Source: Candidatus Nitrosotalea sp. TS
GTDB lineage: Archaea; Thermoproteota; Nitrososphaeria; Nitrososphaerales; Nitrosopumilaceae
Reading direction: 5' to 3'
NCBI RefSeq assembly: GCF_011319465.1
Contig: NZ_RCMB01000018.1
Location: forward strand, 62,001 to 126,000
Length of the DNA stretch: 64,000 bases
The notes beneath the pieces were generated by a model. The model was not told where the DNA came from. It did not search any database and saw only the letters and a list, made by a program, of their open reading frames with translations. This document shows, in pieces, positions 36,337 through 45,259 of the stretch. A program made the translations under genes and the position numbers. Within the stretch, counting starts at the first letter, position 1, and every line of letters begins with the position of its first letter.

Positions 36337-37170
36337 TCATTTAAAAAAATCGAAAACGAGTTTTTTAAATTCAGAGTCTGACAGTTCTTTTCTTTTTTGT
36401 GCAAGCATGGCTGCATCATCGCCTACAGTATATCTCATACTGGGATTTGGTGCGGTAATTGCACCCAATATTACTTCGGCAACCTTGGCAGACGGTGTAC
36501 CAGTCTTTATAATTGAGCTCATGGCGCTTTGTAATTTCTGCATGTTTTCATAATAAGGCGAGCTTGGGTTTTGGTTTTGAGCCACAACCATGCCGGTATC
36601 AAAATTGGTTTTGATTACGCCGGGCTCTATCAAGACAACCTTGATTCCAAACGGTTCCAGCTCATACGCAATTGATTCGCTGAGTCCTTCGACTGCAAAT
36701 TTTGTGCCGATGTATGGCGATAATAACGGCATTGCCATTTTTCCTCCTATGGAACTAATGTTTACAATGATACCATTTTTTTGCTCCCTCATTGTAAACA
36801 GGACTGCCTGGGTTACTCTTATCAGACCAAAGACGTTTGTTTCATACTGTTCTTTTATCTCACTCATTGACAGATCCTCAAGAGGTCCTGCAAGACCATA
36901 GCCTGCGTTGTTTACCAGTACGTCAATCCTTCCTGCATCTGATTTGATAGTTTTGATGGCGTCATTTACAGATTTTTCATTCGTGACATCAAGCTTTACT
37001 GTGTGCAGTGAAAGTTTTTCTTTTTTTGCTACATCCAAAATGGCTTTTGCTTTTTCCAGATTCCTCATGGTTGCATATGTACGAAAACCATTTCTTGCAA
37101 GTACAAGTGCAGTCTCATATCCTATTCCACCTGAGCTGCCAGTAACAATTGCAACTTTTTGACTAGCCAA
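36337..37170 (-). CDS. Short-chain dehydrogenase/reductase
   Basis: 277 aa classical SDR. Cofactor loop TGSSGGIGYETA (residues 10-21), NNAG at about residue 88, catalytic Ser in NISSIGGKM, and Tyr/Lys in SPYIGTKFAVEG. The specific Asp/Arg after the second strand (ATMRNLEKAK) suggests NADP preference. Substrate unknown. Single gene under its own palindrome-containing promoter. Confidence 0.9.
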   Translation of the reverse strand: MASQKVAIVTGSSGGIGYETALVLARNGFRTYATMRNLEKAKAILDVAKKEKLSLHTVKLDVTNEKSVNDAIKTIKSDAGRIDVLVNNAGYGLAGPLEDLSMSEIKEQYETNVFGLIRVTQAVLFTMREQKNGIIVNISSIGGKMAMPLLSPYIGTKFAVEGLSESIAYELEPFGIKVVLIEPGVIKTNFDTGMVVAQNQNPSSPYYENMQKLQSAMSSIIKTGTPSAKVAEVILGAITAPNPSMRYTVGDDAAMLAQKRKELSDSEFKKLVFDFFK

Positions 37171-37221
37171 GATTATCTTCCTCTTGTTTGTTTGAGCTTG
37201 TTTGAACTATCATTTGTATAG

Positions 37222-37238
37222 TTACTATATGATAGTAA
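37222..37238. promoter_or_regulatory. SDR promoter palindrome
   Basis: TTACTAT-ATG-ATAGTAA, a 7-bp perfect inverted repeat with 3-bp spacer, lies 52 bp before the SDR start, next to a TATA-like GTTTATATAATT (37239-37250 on the minus strand). It would fall between TATA box and transcription start, a repressor position. The cognate regulator is not adjacent. Confidence 0.55.
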
Positions 37239-37421
37239 TTATATAAACAGGTAAGTGAAGCATTAGAAATCAAGTTAACTTGTAGTAAGCTGGATTGATC
37301 GTGCGATGAAAATCCACTAGAACTTGCAGATGAGATACCATAGGACCCGGTCATCATGTCATTCTTAGACCTGCATCTCCCAAATTCATTTGCACTGTCC
37401 ATTGTATCATTTATGATGTTC

Positions 37422-37939
37422 CTAATTTTTTGCCAGATATTCCAGAGTGGTTTTTAGAGTGGCAATTTCAGTCGGATTTCCTGATAATTTTTCAAGCAAC
37501 TTCCAATCTATTTGTTTTAATCTCTGAACGGCTAAAATTCTCAAGTCAGGATAATCTTGAGACGGCCTATTTGCCCTGAATTTTGCCAAAACAAGGGCTT
37601 CCAGTCCCATCGCATTGACAACATGCCCATTTTTATCAACCTCAAAATCTTTGGAAGTTTCAACTATTGTTTTTATTGGAATTCCATTCAATGGCCTGTC
37701 TGAATAAATGTCAATTTTGTAGTATCTGGACGTGTATGTTTTTCTCTGCCGTTTTCTGTTATGAACCTATAATTCTTGTCTAAGAGTTTCTCTCGCGTTA
37801 TCGGCTTCATTATTGCAAAATCCAAATCCTGCGATTCCCTAGTATTCTTGGTGTGCAAGAATACTGCTACTGCTCCTACAAACGTTACAGGCCCCAGATC
37901 TTGGGTAATTTCTAGCGCTTCACGTATAAGCGGGTGCAA
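37422..37939 (-). CDS. AbiEii-like nucleotidyltransferase (frameshifted)
   Basis: Type IV toxin-like nucleotidyltransferase. The core is FVGAVAVFLHTKNTRESQDL followed by DFAIMKP (GG/A-x-A-V plus D-x-D). One missing A in the T4 run at 37716-37719 stops the frame after TFIQTGH; repaired, it reads TTKIDIYSDRPLNGIPIKTI and continues to LEALVLAKFRANRPSQDYPD, 172 aa in all. It overlaps the upstream HTH protein gene by 20 bp. Family members add nucleotides to tRNA or act in abortive infection. Confidence 0.72.
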
Positions 37940-38621
37940 CTTCTTGTGACCTTTCTGACGGCATGTCTCCTTGTACTTTAGCTACAACTTCTACTGGAAA
38001 ACGTCCTTTGACAGCAATTTGTTCTGGATAAAGCAATTGAAGCGCTACTGCATCCAATACGCTTCTGCCCCCATTTGCAATGCAGTCAAGATATATTCTC
38101 TCAATTTCATTTTCAAAGGATCCAATTTTTGGCAACAAGACAACATGTCCGCGATCTCCCTCACTGAATCCACTGTCCTTTAGAAGTTTAGCATTAGACT
38201 CAACATCATCAACATACACATAAAGATCATTTGGGAACTGAAACTTGGTCAAAGACCATGTCTGGAAATCTAGCGTTACTAGTGATGACTCGAGTTTATG
38301 AGCAAGTGCAAAATTAATGTCTGCCCTGTTGTATGACCTACCAAATCTTCGTGCCTGTTTTAATGCTAGTAAAGATGGTAGCATTTTTTCAATTACGTCA
38401 AGCGGTTGCGATACCACCTCTTTTTTTATTGAGAATTGGCCGCGATGAAAAGTTGCAAGACCAAACTGCACTAGAGATTGAATTCTTCGATATGCAGTCT
38501 TTTCAGAGCCAGCCGTTTTGACTCCGTGTTGCTTTATTCTATAGACAGGTCTAGGGTCAAGTCCTTGGGCAAATAACAGGCCTGGGGCCACCTTTTCAAT
38601 AAGGTTATTTTCGTTCATCAT
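37920..38621 (-). CDS. AbiEi-like HTH antitoxin/regulator
   Basis: About 233 aa from the ATG at 38621 (the frame is open to 38633). N-terminal HTH-like region (GVKTAGSEKTAYRRIQSLVQ, FGLATFHRGQF) as in AbiEi antitoxins, then DFQTWSLTKFQFPNDLYVYV and LDAVALQLLYPEQIAVKG. It overlaps its nucleotidyltransferase partner by 20 bp, the usual AbiE layout. A palindrome covers the start codon. Call rests on gene order plus the HTH; sequence identity to AbiEi is weak. Confidence 0.6.
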   Translation of the reverse strand: MMNENNLIEKVAPGLLFAQGLDPRPVYRIKQHGVKTAGSEKTAYRRIQSLVQFGLATFHRGQFSIKKEVVSQPLDVIEKMLPSLLALKQARRFGRSYNRADINFALAHKLESSLVTLDFQTWSLTKFQFPNDLYVYVDDVESNAKLLKDSGFSEGDRGHVVLLPKIGSFENEIERIYLDCIANGGRSVLDAVALQLLYPEQIAVKGRFPVEVVAKVQGDMPSERSQEVAPAYT

Positions 38622-38636
38622 ATTGTATAACAATAT
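38620..38636. promoter_or_regulatory. Palindrome over the AbiEi-like start codon
   Basis: ATATTG-TATAA-CAATAT, 6-bp arms and 5-bp spacer, overlaps the ATG at 38621. A TATA-like tract (AATATAAATAAAT on the minus strand) lies just upstream. Typical of antitoxin autorepression. The remaining 38637-38862 has no gene. Confidence 0.55.
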
Positions 38637-38862
38637 CTTGATTTATTTATATTGATCGGTCAGATCTGACTTGACCACTATATATTATCAAATAGTATCC
38701 ACCCCCTAAAATTCTGGTCACTGTATACCATGATTCTCTTCAACTGAAGTCATTGAGAGAGACAGATATATCATAAATTGAGTTTTTGGAATATTTTGAG
38801 ATGACTAGAAGATAACGGTATTATGGTTGCCCAATAACTTGACGGTATGATCTGAAATGATT

Positions 38863-40792
38863 CTATAACAGCCTGATGCCTTCTTGCACTTGCGGACATG
38901 TGGTCGCAATTCTGAACATCCTGTGAATTGAGCTTGCAAGGTTTTCGCATTTTCGTCGCTCACCGTGGTTTACTATGACTCGTCTAAGCTTGGGTCTTAG
39001 CTTGTGGACATAGGACATCAATTGGTTATAGTCACTGTGTCCTGAAAACCCGTCTAGTTTTTCAGTGGAACAGTTTATGTTGATTACCTCAATTTTTCCA
39101 TCCTTTCCAACAACTGATACCTGCCTTGAGCCGTCAAGCACACGCCTTCCCATGGTGCCGTTTACCTGGTATGATACAAACAAGATCTTGTTCTTCTGCG
39201 ACGGTGCAACATGTTTGAAATATTCAAGCACAGGTCCGCCTTCTAGCATTCCAGATGTTGCCATGATAATGCAGGGTCCCTCGCGGAGTGCCTCTTCTCG
39301 TGCATCAGAGTGTTCAATGTTTGTGAAATATTCAGAGTCAAACGGATTCTCTTCTGTGCTCAAGATCTTTTCCCGCAAGTCTCGCGCCAGATATTCAGGA
39401 TATGATTCATGAATTGCAGTTGCCTCGGAAATCATTCCTTCTGTAAATACAGGCGCCTCTGTTAGATGCCCTGCCTTCATGTATTGGTCAATTACCATCA
39501 TCAGCTCCTGTGCACGGCCTACTGCAGGAATTGGAATCAGCACCTTGCCGCCGTTTCGCAGTGTCTCGTTTACCGACCTGATAAACGTGCCTTCGACTTC
39601 TTCCCTTGTTGACTGGATGTCTTCTTTTGCGCCATATGTGCTCTCTATCAATAGCGTCTCAACTCTTGGGAAATTCCATGATGCGCTATCAAAGAGCATG
39701 GATTTTCCATACTTTAGATCACCAGTGTAGACAAAGTTGTGGTTGCCGTTTCCTATATGGAAATGACATGACGCAGAACCAAGTATGTGTCCTGCATTTG
39801 AAAATACGAGTTTAATGTCAGGCGATATATCGGTGACAGTGCCATATGCCAGAGATATTGTCTGCTTCATTACCTGCTTGACGTCTCGCTCTGAATAGAG
39901 CGGAATCCTGCCTTGTGCAGCTGCCACCTTTATGGCATCAAGCTGGATTAGGTTCATCATGGGTAACGTTGGCTCGGTGCAGTAGATCGGACCCTTGTAG
40001 CCATATTTGAAAAGGACGGGCAAAAATCCGGTATGGTCAAGGTGGGCATGGCTGATGACAACAGCATCAAGCTCGTCTAGTGTAATGTTTGCCCAGTCAA
40101 GCCGCGGATAAGCTTCCAGCGGATTTTTGGTGCCAGGGTTGATGCCACAGTCTATCAGTATCTTGCTTTCATGTGTTGTAAGCAGCATGCAGGATCTTCC
40201 CACCTGGCTGAATCCGCCAAGTGTCATAAGTGAGACTTCGGCGTCTTCTGAGAGTTTTGGCCGAAATATCTGCTCTCCTATCTGCTGCAGGTGCTTGCTT
40301 CTCTCAGTTGATGATATCTTGAGGTTATAGTTTATTGTCTGGATGGTCTGGGACTGGATGGTAGTTGCCTTGCGAATTCTAACGCGCCAGCCGGTCTTGG
40401 ATACCAAGTCTGCAAATTAAAAGACTGTATTATTGAGAAGCCATGGGTGCTTTACCTCTACTGTTAGTTCCCCTATTGCAGTGTCAAAGAACGTGCCGCG
40501 AAGATCAATCTCCTTTTGGAAGCATCTGGACCAGAATCTCTCTTGCCTCCTCCTCGGTCTTTCGAATGGTTTTTTCTGTCCTTACAACAATTCTTTTTTT
40601 GATTACATTTACCATGTTGGAGATTACTTCGTTGTGCTCCATCAGGTAGCGCGGGTTTCTTGTATAGATTGCAATTCTTGGGCCTTCATACTCTATCTTG
40701 GTAACTTCGGCCTCCTTTGGAATACTTTGCAGTATCGTTCCCATGATATTGGGTAATGGAGGTACTTCGCGTTGTTGCTTGTTTCTTTGCAT
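38863..40792 (-). CDS. aCPSF1/FttA RNA nuclease, KH plus metallo-beta-lactamase (frameshift and in-frame stop)
   Basis: Archaeal termination/3'-end processing ribonuclease. The N-terminal part starts QRNKQQREVPPLPNIMGTIL and has a KH-like IEYEGPRIAIYTRNPRYLM. The metallo-beta-lactamase/beta-CASP core has ISHAHLDHTGF (HxHxDH), AGHILGSASCHF, YTGDLKYGKS, and the C-terminal HSDYNQL and VNHGE motifs. An extra G near 40512 breaks LPKEIDLRGTFF; further on, TAA at 40417-40419 falls between NNTVF and FADLVSKTGW. Repaired length 642 aa. It is universal in archaea, so both faults are probably sequence errors. Nine bp downstream of psmB. Confidence 0.88.
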
Positions 40793-40800
40793 TAAATCAC

Positions 40801-41439
40801 TTAGAGCGTAATGATGGCTTTTTTCTGGTCTTTTGTTAAGAGCCTGTATCCTTCTTTGTCAATGATTGCGACATTGATTCCGTCGCCTGTTCCAATGTTT
40901 CTTGTTATCGCACCCTTTACAGCTCGGAGGGCAATTGTTTTTCCTTCCTCTACTGAAAGTCCGTCGCGATATTCGCTTTCAAGCAAGCCATATGCTACTG
41001 GAGAACCGCTTCCTGTTGTAACATATTTTTTCAGTTCAAGAGAGCCAAACATGTCAATGTTGTACAATGCTGGCCCTAGTTTGTCATATCCGCCAACCAA
41101 AATGTCGGCGATAAATGGATAGTATCTATTTTGGAAGAATATTAGCGAGGCAAGCCTTGCAATTGATTTTATTGGAAGATATTCTCCCTTGTCTACTCGA
41201 TGAAGATTGCAATGATATCTTAGCATGTCAGTTACATTTTGTGCATCTGCAACTCCACCGGCTATTGTCATGCCTGCATGATGATCTATTTTTTGAATCT
41301 TCATGGTATTGTTGTTTGCTATGAAATAGCCAGCGCTTGCCCTCATATCCGCGCATAACACTACACCGTCGGTGCAGGTTATTCCTACCGTAGTTGTTCC
41401 ATGATATGTGTGCTGTTCAATATAGTCTGACAATAACAT
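40801..41439 (-). CDS. psmB: Proteasome beta subunit
   Basis: Catalytic subunit of the 20S proteasome, 212 aa. A 14-residue propeptide (MLLSDYIEQHTYHG) is followed by the nucleophile Thr15 (TTTVGITCTDGVVLCAD); the catalytic Asp/Lys pair is in ADMRAS and MKIQKI, and the Ser-x-Gly motif is GSGSPVAYG. Forms an operon with aCPSF1 (gap 8 bp), as in many archaea. Divergent from the duplicated egsA 5' fragment; only 50 bp separate them. Confidence 0.95.
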   Translation of the reverse strand: MLLSDYIEQHTYHGTTTVGITCTDGVVLCADMRASAGYFIANNNTMKIQKIDHHAGMTIAGGVADAQNVTDMLRYHCNLHRVDKGEYLPIKSIARLASLIFFQNRYYPFIADILVGGYDKLGPALYNIDMFGSLELKKYVTTGSGSPVAYGLLESEYRDGLSVEEGKTIALRAVKGAITRNIGTGDGINVAIIDKEGYRLLTKDQKKAIITL

Positions 41440-41520
41440 TCTACCTAACTAGAGATATTTTGGATAGGATTTCACCGTTTAATAAACTTTGGATCGTGAT
41501 GAATATCGACAAATAGTAAG

Positions 41521-41572
41521 ACTTGAAGAAAAGTTCATGCCTTCCTATGTCATGGAATTGCCAAGGCAGATA
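41521..41572 (+). repeat. 52-bp direct repeat, left copy (egsA 5' fragment)
   Basis: Matches 42134-42185 at 50 of 52 positions (differences at 41522 and 41547). It contains an egsA-like beginning (MPSYVMELPRQI) that then runs into unrelated sequence and stops, so this is a remnant of the egsA start. Between the copies lies hicAB. An open frame from TTG 41489 crosses the repeat and is not considered a real gene. Confidence 0.85.
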
Positions 41573-41605
41573 ACAAAAAACAAATACAATAATCTTGGCT
41601 TGATC

Positions 41606-41821
41606 TCAAAGCTGTTTGAAAAATTCTTCTTTTGTAATTTTTGCCTGCTCCAGAATAGATTTGAGTGTTGGTTCCTTGATAGGATCATGCCTTGGAACCG
41701 TTACATATCTGCCGTCGTTATGGCTTAGTTGAATATGACTGCCTTTCTGCCTTGTGATTTGAAAACCAGAACGTGATAGTACTTTTACCACGTCACGCCA
41801 GTTATGGTTTCTGAGACTCAA
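41606..41821 (-). CDS. hicA: HicA mRNA interferase toxin
   Basis: 71 aa. HicA dsRBD-like fold: SLRNHNWRDVVKVLSRSGFQ, ITRQKGSHIQLSHNDGRYVT, VPRHDPIKEPTLKSILEQAK. The catalytic His is in KGSHIQL. It degrades mRNA independently of ribosomes. Overlaps hicB by 4 bp; hicB comes first, the less common but known order. Confidence 0.92.
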   Translation of the reverse strand: MSLRNHNWRDVVKVLSRSGFQITRQKGSHIQLSHNDGRYVTVPRHDPIKEPTLKSILEQAKITKEEFFKQL

Positions 41822-42030
41822 TTTGGAATTTCAATTACCATCTTCTTGTACTTTTTTGCATCTTCTTCTAAAGACTCTAGAACAAGCTCGATGGCCTCTG
41901 TCATATTTTTCTTTAATTCCTTGATTGTCTCGCCCTCGCTTATGGCTCCGGGTAGCTCAAGACATTGACCAGAATAACCGCCTTCCGGGGCCTTTTGAAT
42001 TCGTATGGTAAACTTGCGTTTTTCTGCCAT
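41818..42030 (-). CDS. hicB: HicB antitoxin
   Basis: 70 aa. Partial RNase-H-like HicB domain: FTIRIQKAPEGGYSGQCLEL, PGAISEGETIKELKKNMTEA, IELVLES. No separate C-terminal DNA-binding domain is present, so autoregulation would need the complex. Direct repeats GTATCATCTAG/GTATCATGTTA (42033-42054) just upstream may be an operator. Confidence 0.9.
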   Translation of the reverse strand: MAEKRKFTIRIQKAPEGGYSGQCLELPGAISEGETIKELKKNMTEAIELVLESLEEDAKKYKKMVIEIPN

Positions 42031-42133
42031 GTATCATCTAGGTATCATGTTATATTTCTAGTTGTTTGCCGTTTGAGATTGATCTTTTGTTGTCTCTACA
42101 TAACTTTCTGACACTCTACAGATAAATAACGAG

Positions 42134-42185
42134 ATTTGAAGAAAAGTTCATGCCTTCCCATGTCATGGAATTGCCAAGGCAGATA
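42134..42185 (+). repeat. 52-bp direct repeat, right copy (start of intact egsA)
   Basis: Partner of 41521-41572. It contains the intact egsA ATG at 42150. The unit from one copy to the next is 613 bp and holds hicAB, so the repeat is what an insertion with target duplication, or a copy-choice event, would leave. Confidence 0.85.
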
Positions 42186-43190
42186 GTTGTAGGCGAAAAA
42201 AACATCGGAGATATTGGAAGTTTTCTGCAAGGGCTGGCAAATCCAAGAAAAGTTTCTTTTGTTTCAGGCGATCAGGTAAGAAAAATAACTTTTGAAAAAG
42301 TATCAAGGTCACTTTCCAAATCAAAGATAAAAAATGTCTGGCATCTTTGCACAAGCAACGATGTAGAATCAACAAGCAAGACCCTGCTTGAGATAAAAAA
42401 GGACAAGAGCGATCTCATTGTGGGAATTGGCGGAGGCAGGTCTGTTGATATTGCAAAGATGGTTGCATTCAAGCTCAAAAAGCCATTTGTCAGCGTCCCA
42501 ACGTCTGCGTCACACGACGGAATTGCAAGCCCGTTTGTCTCCCTGCGAGGCGACAGGCCGTACTCTATTGTTGCTACTGCACCACTTGGTGTCTTTGTGG
42601 ATATCGAGATACTAAAAAGGGCGCCGCACAGGCTTATTGCAAGCGGCTGTGGCGACCTCATGGCAAAGGTGACAGCTGTTCGAGACTGGGAGCTTGCACG
42701 AGATAAAGTTGGAGAATACTTTGGCACCTATGCCGCAAATCTTGCATCGATGAGCGCAAAAATTGTAATTGACAACTCTAAAAATTTCAAGAAAAAACCA
42801 GATGTTAGGATGATTGTGGAGGCCCTGATTAGCTCAGGCGTTGCAGCATGCATTGCCGGTTCCAGCAGGCCGTGCTCTGGTGCAGAGCACTTGTTTTCAC
42901 ATGCAGTAGATTATCTCAAGCCTGGCACAGGACTGCATGGCGAAAAATGTGGAATTGGCGCCATATTGATTGCAAAGATTCAGGGCCAGGACTGGAAGAA
43001 AATAATCCAGATGCTAAAAAATGTCGGAGCCCCCACAACTGCAAAAGAGATAGGACTTTCATCAAATGTTTTGGCAGAGGCGCTCTCCATTGCCCAGTCA
43101 CTAAGACCCGAAAGATATACCATACTAAGCGAGATAAAAATGACTGCGCAAAAAGCTATTTCTCTTGCAAAAAGTACCGGCGTTCTCTAG
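42150..43190 (+). CDS. egsA: sn-glycerol-1-phosphate dehydrogenase
   Basis: Makes the G1P backbone of archaeal membrane lipids from DHAP with NAD(P)H. 346 aa. NAD-binding GIGGGRSVDIAKM, then SVPTSASHDGIASPF (catalytic metal Asp region), and the zinc-ligand histidines in GAEHLFSHAVDYL and GLHGEKCGIG. The ATG at 42150 is inside the right 52-bp repeat. The present promoter must lie in 42031-42133, downstream of the inserted hicAB module. Convergent with the FKBP gene (4-bp overlap). Confidence 0.95.
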   Translation: MPSHVMELPRQIVVGEKNIGDIGSFLQGLANPRKVSFVSGDQVRKITFEKVSRSLSKSKIKNVWHLCTSNDVESTSKTLLEIKKDKSDLIVGIGGGRSVDIAKMVAFKLKKPFVSVPTSASHDGIASPFVSLRGDRPYSIVATAPLGVFVDIEILKRAPHRLIASGCGDLMAKVTAVRDWELARDKVGEYFGTYAANLASMSAKIVIDNSKNFKKKPDVRMIVEALISSGVAACIAGSSRPCSGAEHLFSHAVDYLKPGTGLHGEKCGIGAILIAKIQGQDWKKIIQMLKNVGAPTTAKEIGLSSNVLAEALSIAQSLRPERYTILSEIKMTAQKAISLAKSTGVL

Positions 43191-43939
43191 GCTGCTTTTG
43201 GTTGTGCAGGTGCTGCCTCAGCCTTTTTCTCTGCTGGCTTTTCCTGCGGCTTTGCCTTGGTGTACGATTCCACAAAGTTGATCTTGTCAAGTGTTGATAC
43301 AAACTTGAACACCTCGTTTGCTATTGCCCGTTTTACCACCTGGATGCCTTCCATCATCAATACCTCGTCTGGTATGGCAATGTCAAGCTGCGTTCCCTTT
43401 ATCTCAAATTTTAGTTTAGAGTCATCAAGTGGGAATCTCCTTCTGAGCAGCCCCATGATTTTATCCTGATCAGTGTCAAGTGATTTTAATACGTTAACAT
43501 CGTACAAAATTGTTTTTCCTGCAAACCTGTGATTGAAATCAACTTGGACTCGCCCTGAGCCAATGAATCGAATAATTCCAGTCCTGTCGTCAAGTTCAAT
43601 TGCATCGCCGACAGATACTTTTTCTGCATCATCGCCCAGTTTTCGCAATGGAATCATTCTCACTTTAGCTGGGTCTCGCGTTCCAAATCCCTTCTCTGGC
43701 GGCACCTCTACTGTGAGCTTGTCGCCTGCACTTGCAGCCAGCAATGCATCGTCTAGTCCCTTGAGCACCCAAGCCTCTCCCACCGAGACTAGTCTTGGTT
43801 GATACTTTACATTTGCATCAAAGACATTGCCAGATTTTGCGTCAGCCTCTCTTGTAGTTTCAAAGACTTCGTTTGTGTCTTTGACTTTAGCAGTATAGTC
43901 TGCCAGAATCAAGGTACCTTTTTGGAAAGCCAACGTCAA
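43187..43939 (-). CDS. FKBP-type peptidyl-prolyl isomerase (SlyD-like)
   Basis: 250 aa. The FKBP domain starts KGTLILADYTAKVKDTNEVF; the active-site core is EAWVLKGLDDALLAASAGDK and VEVPPEKGFGTRDP, with an insert-in-flap region (VSVGDAIELDDRTGIIRFIG ... VQVDFNHRFAGKTI). A C-terminal extension of about 90 residues ends in a Lys/Ala/Pro-rich tail (KPQEKPAEKKAEAAPAQPK). It is a cytoplasmic folding factor and ribosome/chaperone partner in archaea. Complete, single gene. Confidence 0.93.
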   Translation of the reverse strand: MTLAFQKGTLILADYTAKVKDTNEVFETTREADAKSGNVFDANVKYQPRLVSVGEAWVLKGLDDALLAASAGDKLTVEVPPEKGFGTRDPAKVRMIPLRKLGDDAEKVSVGDAIELDDRTGIIRFIGSGRVQVDFNHRFAGKTILYDVNVLKSLDTDQDKIMGLLRRRFPLDDSKLKFEIKGTQLDIAIPDEVLMMEGIQVVKRAIANEVFKFVSTLDKINFVESYTKAKPQEKPAEKKAEAAPAQPKAA

Positions 43940-44121
43940 CGATCCTTTCTGTTCCTTATATTAATCTAAAGATGACTTTTTTGTCTGTTAGCGATTTTTG
44001 TATCATCATTTTTCTGTTTGGCTGCTGATAATTCTTTGAACAGATAAGAACAGATTGACTTGTCAATCTACAAGTAACCAAAACCAAACTTTTACATGTA
44101 CAGATTGCCAAATTACAGAAA

Positions 44122-44247
44122 ATGATAGAGAAGAGAGTCATTCCAGAAGATAATCCTGATACATATGAAATCAAGGCAGTGAAAGATTTTGAAGCCAAGA
44201 AGAAGAAAAGCGATATGAAGTTTGTGCCTTTCGATTCATTAAACTAA
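44122..44247 (+). CDS. 41-aa charged protein
   Basis: ORF from ATG 44122 to TAA 44247: MIEKRVIPEDNPDTYEIKAV, KDFEAKKKKSDMKFVPFDSL, N. The strand-turn-helix pattern resembles an antitoxin N-terminus, but no partner toxin is evident; the next gene, 40 bp on, is a small basic protein. Low confidence because of size. Confidence 0.4.
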   Translation: MIEKRVIPEDNPDTYEIKAVKDFEAKKKKSDMKFVPFDSLN

Positions 44248-44286
44248 CTACCCCACATACAATGATTTCCTAACTATAGATAGGAA

Positions 44287-44505
44287 ATGAGTACAAAAGT
44301 TATCTTGCAGAAGAAAGGATCCGGTAAACACGTGTCAAAGACTATACACATGTCACGCCTTGATACTATTGAGATGGTGGAAGAGACAATCTCTGACAAA
44401 AAGGAATTTAGTTCTAAAAATAAACTCTGGAGAACTCTTCCAAAACATGTCCAGTATCCCATTTTGCTCACACATATTCACGAAATGGGGCATATTCTGG
44501 AATGA
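44287..44505 (+). CDS. Small basic protein with HTH-like C-terminus
   Basis: 72 aa. Basic beta-rich start (MSTKVILQKKGSGKHVSKTI), then TIEMVEETISDKKEFSSKNK and LWRTLPKHVQYPILLTHIHE, MGHILE. The C-terminal half resembles the recognition part of small archaeal winged-HTH proteins. Follows the 41-aa ORF on the same strand. Function unknown. Confidence 0.45.
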   Translation: MSTKVILQKKGSGKHVSKTIHMSRLDTIEMVEETISDKKEFSSKNKLWRTLPKHVQYPILLTHIHEMGHILE

Positions 44506-45259
44506 GAACAAGTAAAAGCTCCAATCAAGACTAATAGAATACCAGGACATTTATAGTTCTGAAAGGCAGCCAATATATTCTAGGCATATCTGGTTTATGA
44601 ACTCAGATATTCCATCCAACAGCTCAAAGTAAAGTCCAGTTAGTCTACATTTTGCGGTCAATCACACTAGTGTAACCTATAATACTGGAATCAACGAATC
44701 TTCACTTACTCATTAGAGGTTTTCACATGCTTACGAACAGCAGTTAAAGGTCGGCCATACTATTCTGGATATTTTTCTGACAGATATATTTGTCTCATAA
44801 GGTCTCACATATGAACGACTGTACAGCTGACTATTTTCCTGAATCGAACATCGGTCTTATGATTCCTGTGTAACTGATTTTTGTAATATTTTGCAATTTT
44901 ATTCACTTACTTCTTTTAAGTATTGTAGTTTCATGTCTTAATGCTATCTATTCCGCTACTTCAGGTTCTAGTTCTGAATCATATATGTTTCTTGATGAAC
45001 CCACTCTGATGACTTCGAGAATCAGCCTGATGTTCTAGAACTGTCCTTATGATCTTTGAATGAGTTTCGTTTTAACTGTTCACTGTCATGAATAATATGT
45101 GTTTTACAACCTTACAACAGTATTTGAATCGTCTCTGTTTTCAAATCCTATACATCACGCACCTTGTCTGGCATAATCATTTGTAACTATCAGATAATTA
45201 ACTTTGACACCATCGGATGATCAGCGTAACAGACTGTAGCCTATCTCATCTGAAATTCG
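44506..45259. other. Gene-free region
   Basis: 754 bp with no frame that looks coding, no strong repeat and no tRNA-like fold that I can see. It is dense in short TCTGA/TGATG-type words and in stops on both strands. It may be the decayed remains of genes around the neighbouring HTH/nucleotidyltransferase pair. A promoter for that pair is not expected here, because its start is at 46652. Confidence 0.4.

Noticed and set aside
37163-37402. Minus-strand 79-codon frame upstream of the SDR
   Set aside because: It contains the SDR promoter palindrome and TATA element and overlaps its start; serine-rich filler composition.
43956-44198. Minus-strand 80-codon frame
   Set aside because: Opposite to the better 41-aa plus-strand ORF; composition resembles an antisense shadow.
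44980-45050. C/D-box guide RNA candidate (TGATGA and CTGA words)
   Set aside because: Box spacing is wrong (about 7 nt between C and D' and overlapping C'/D'), and the words are common in this region.
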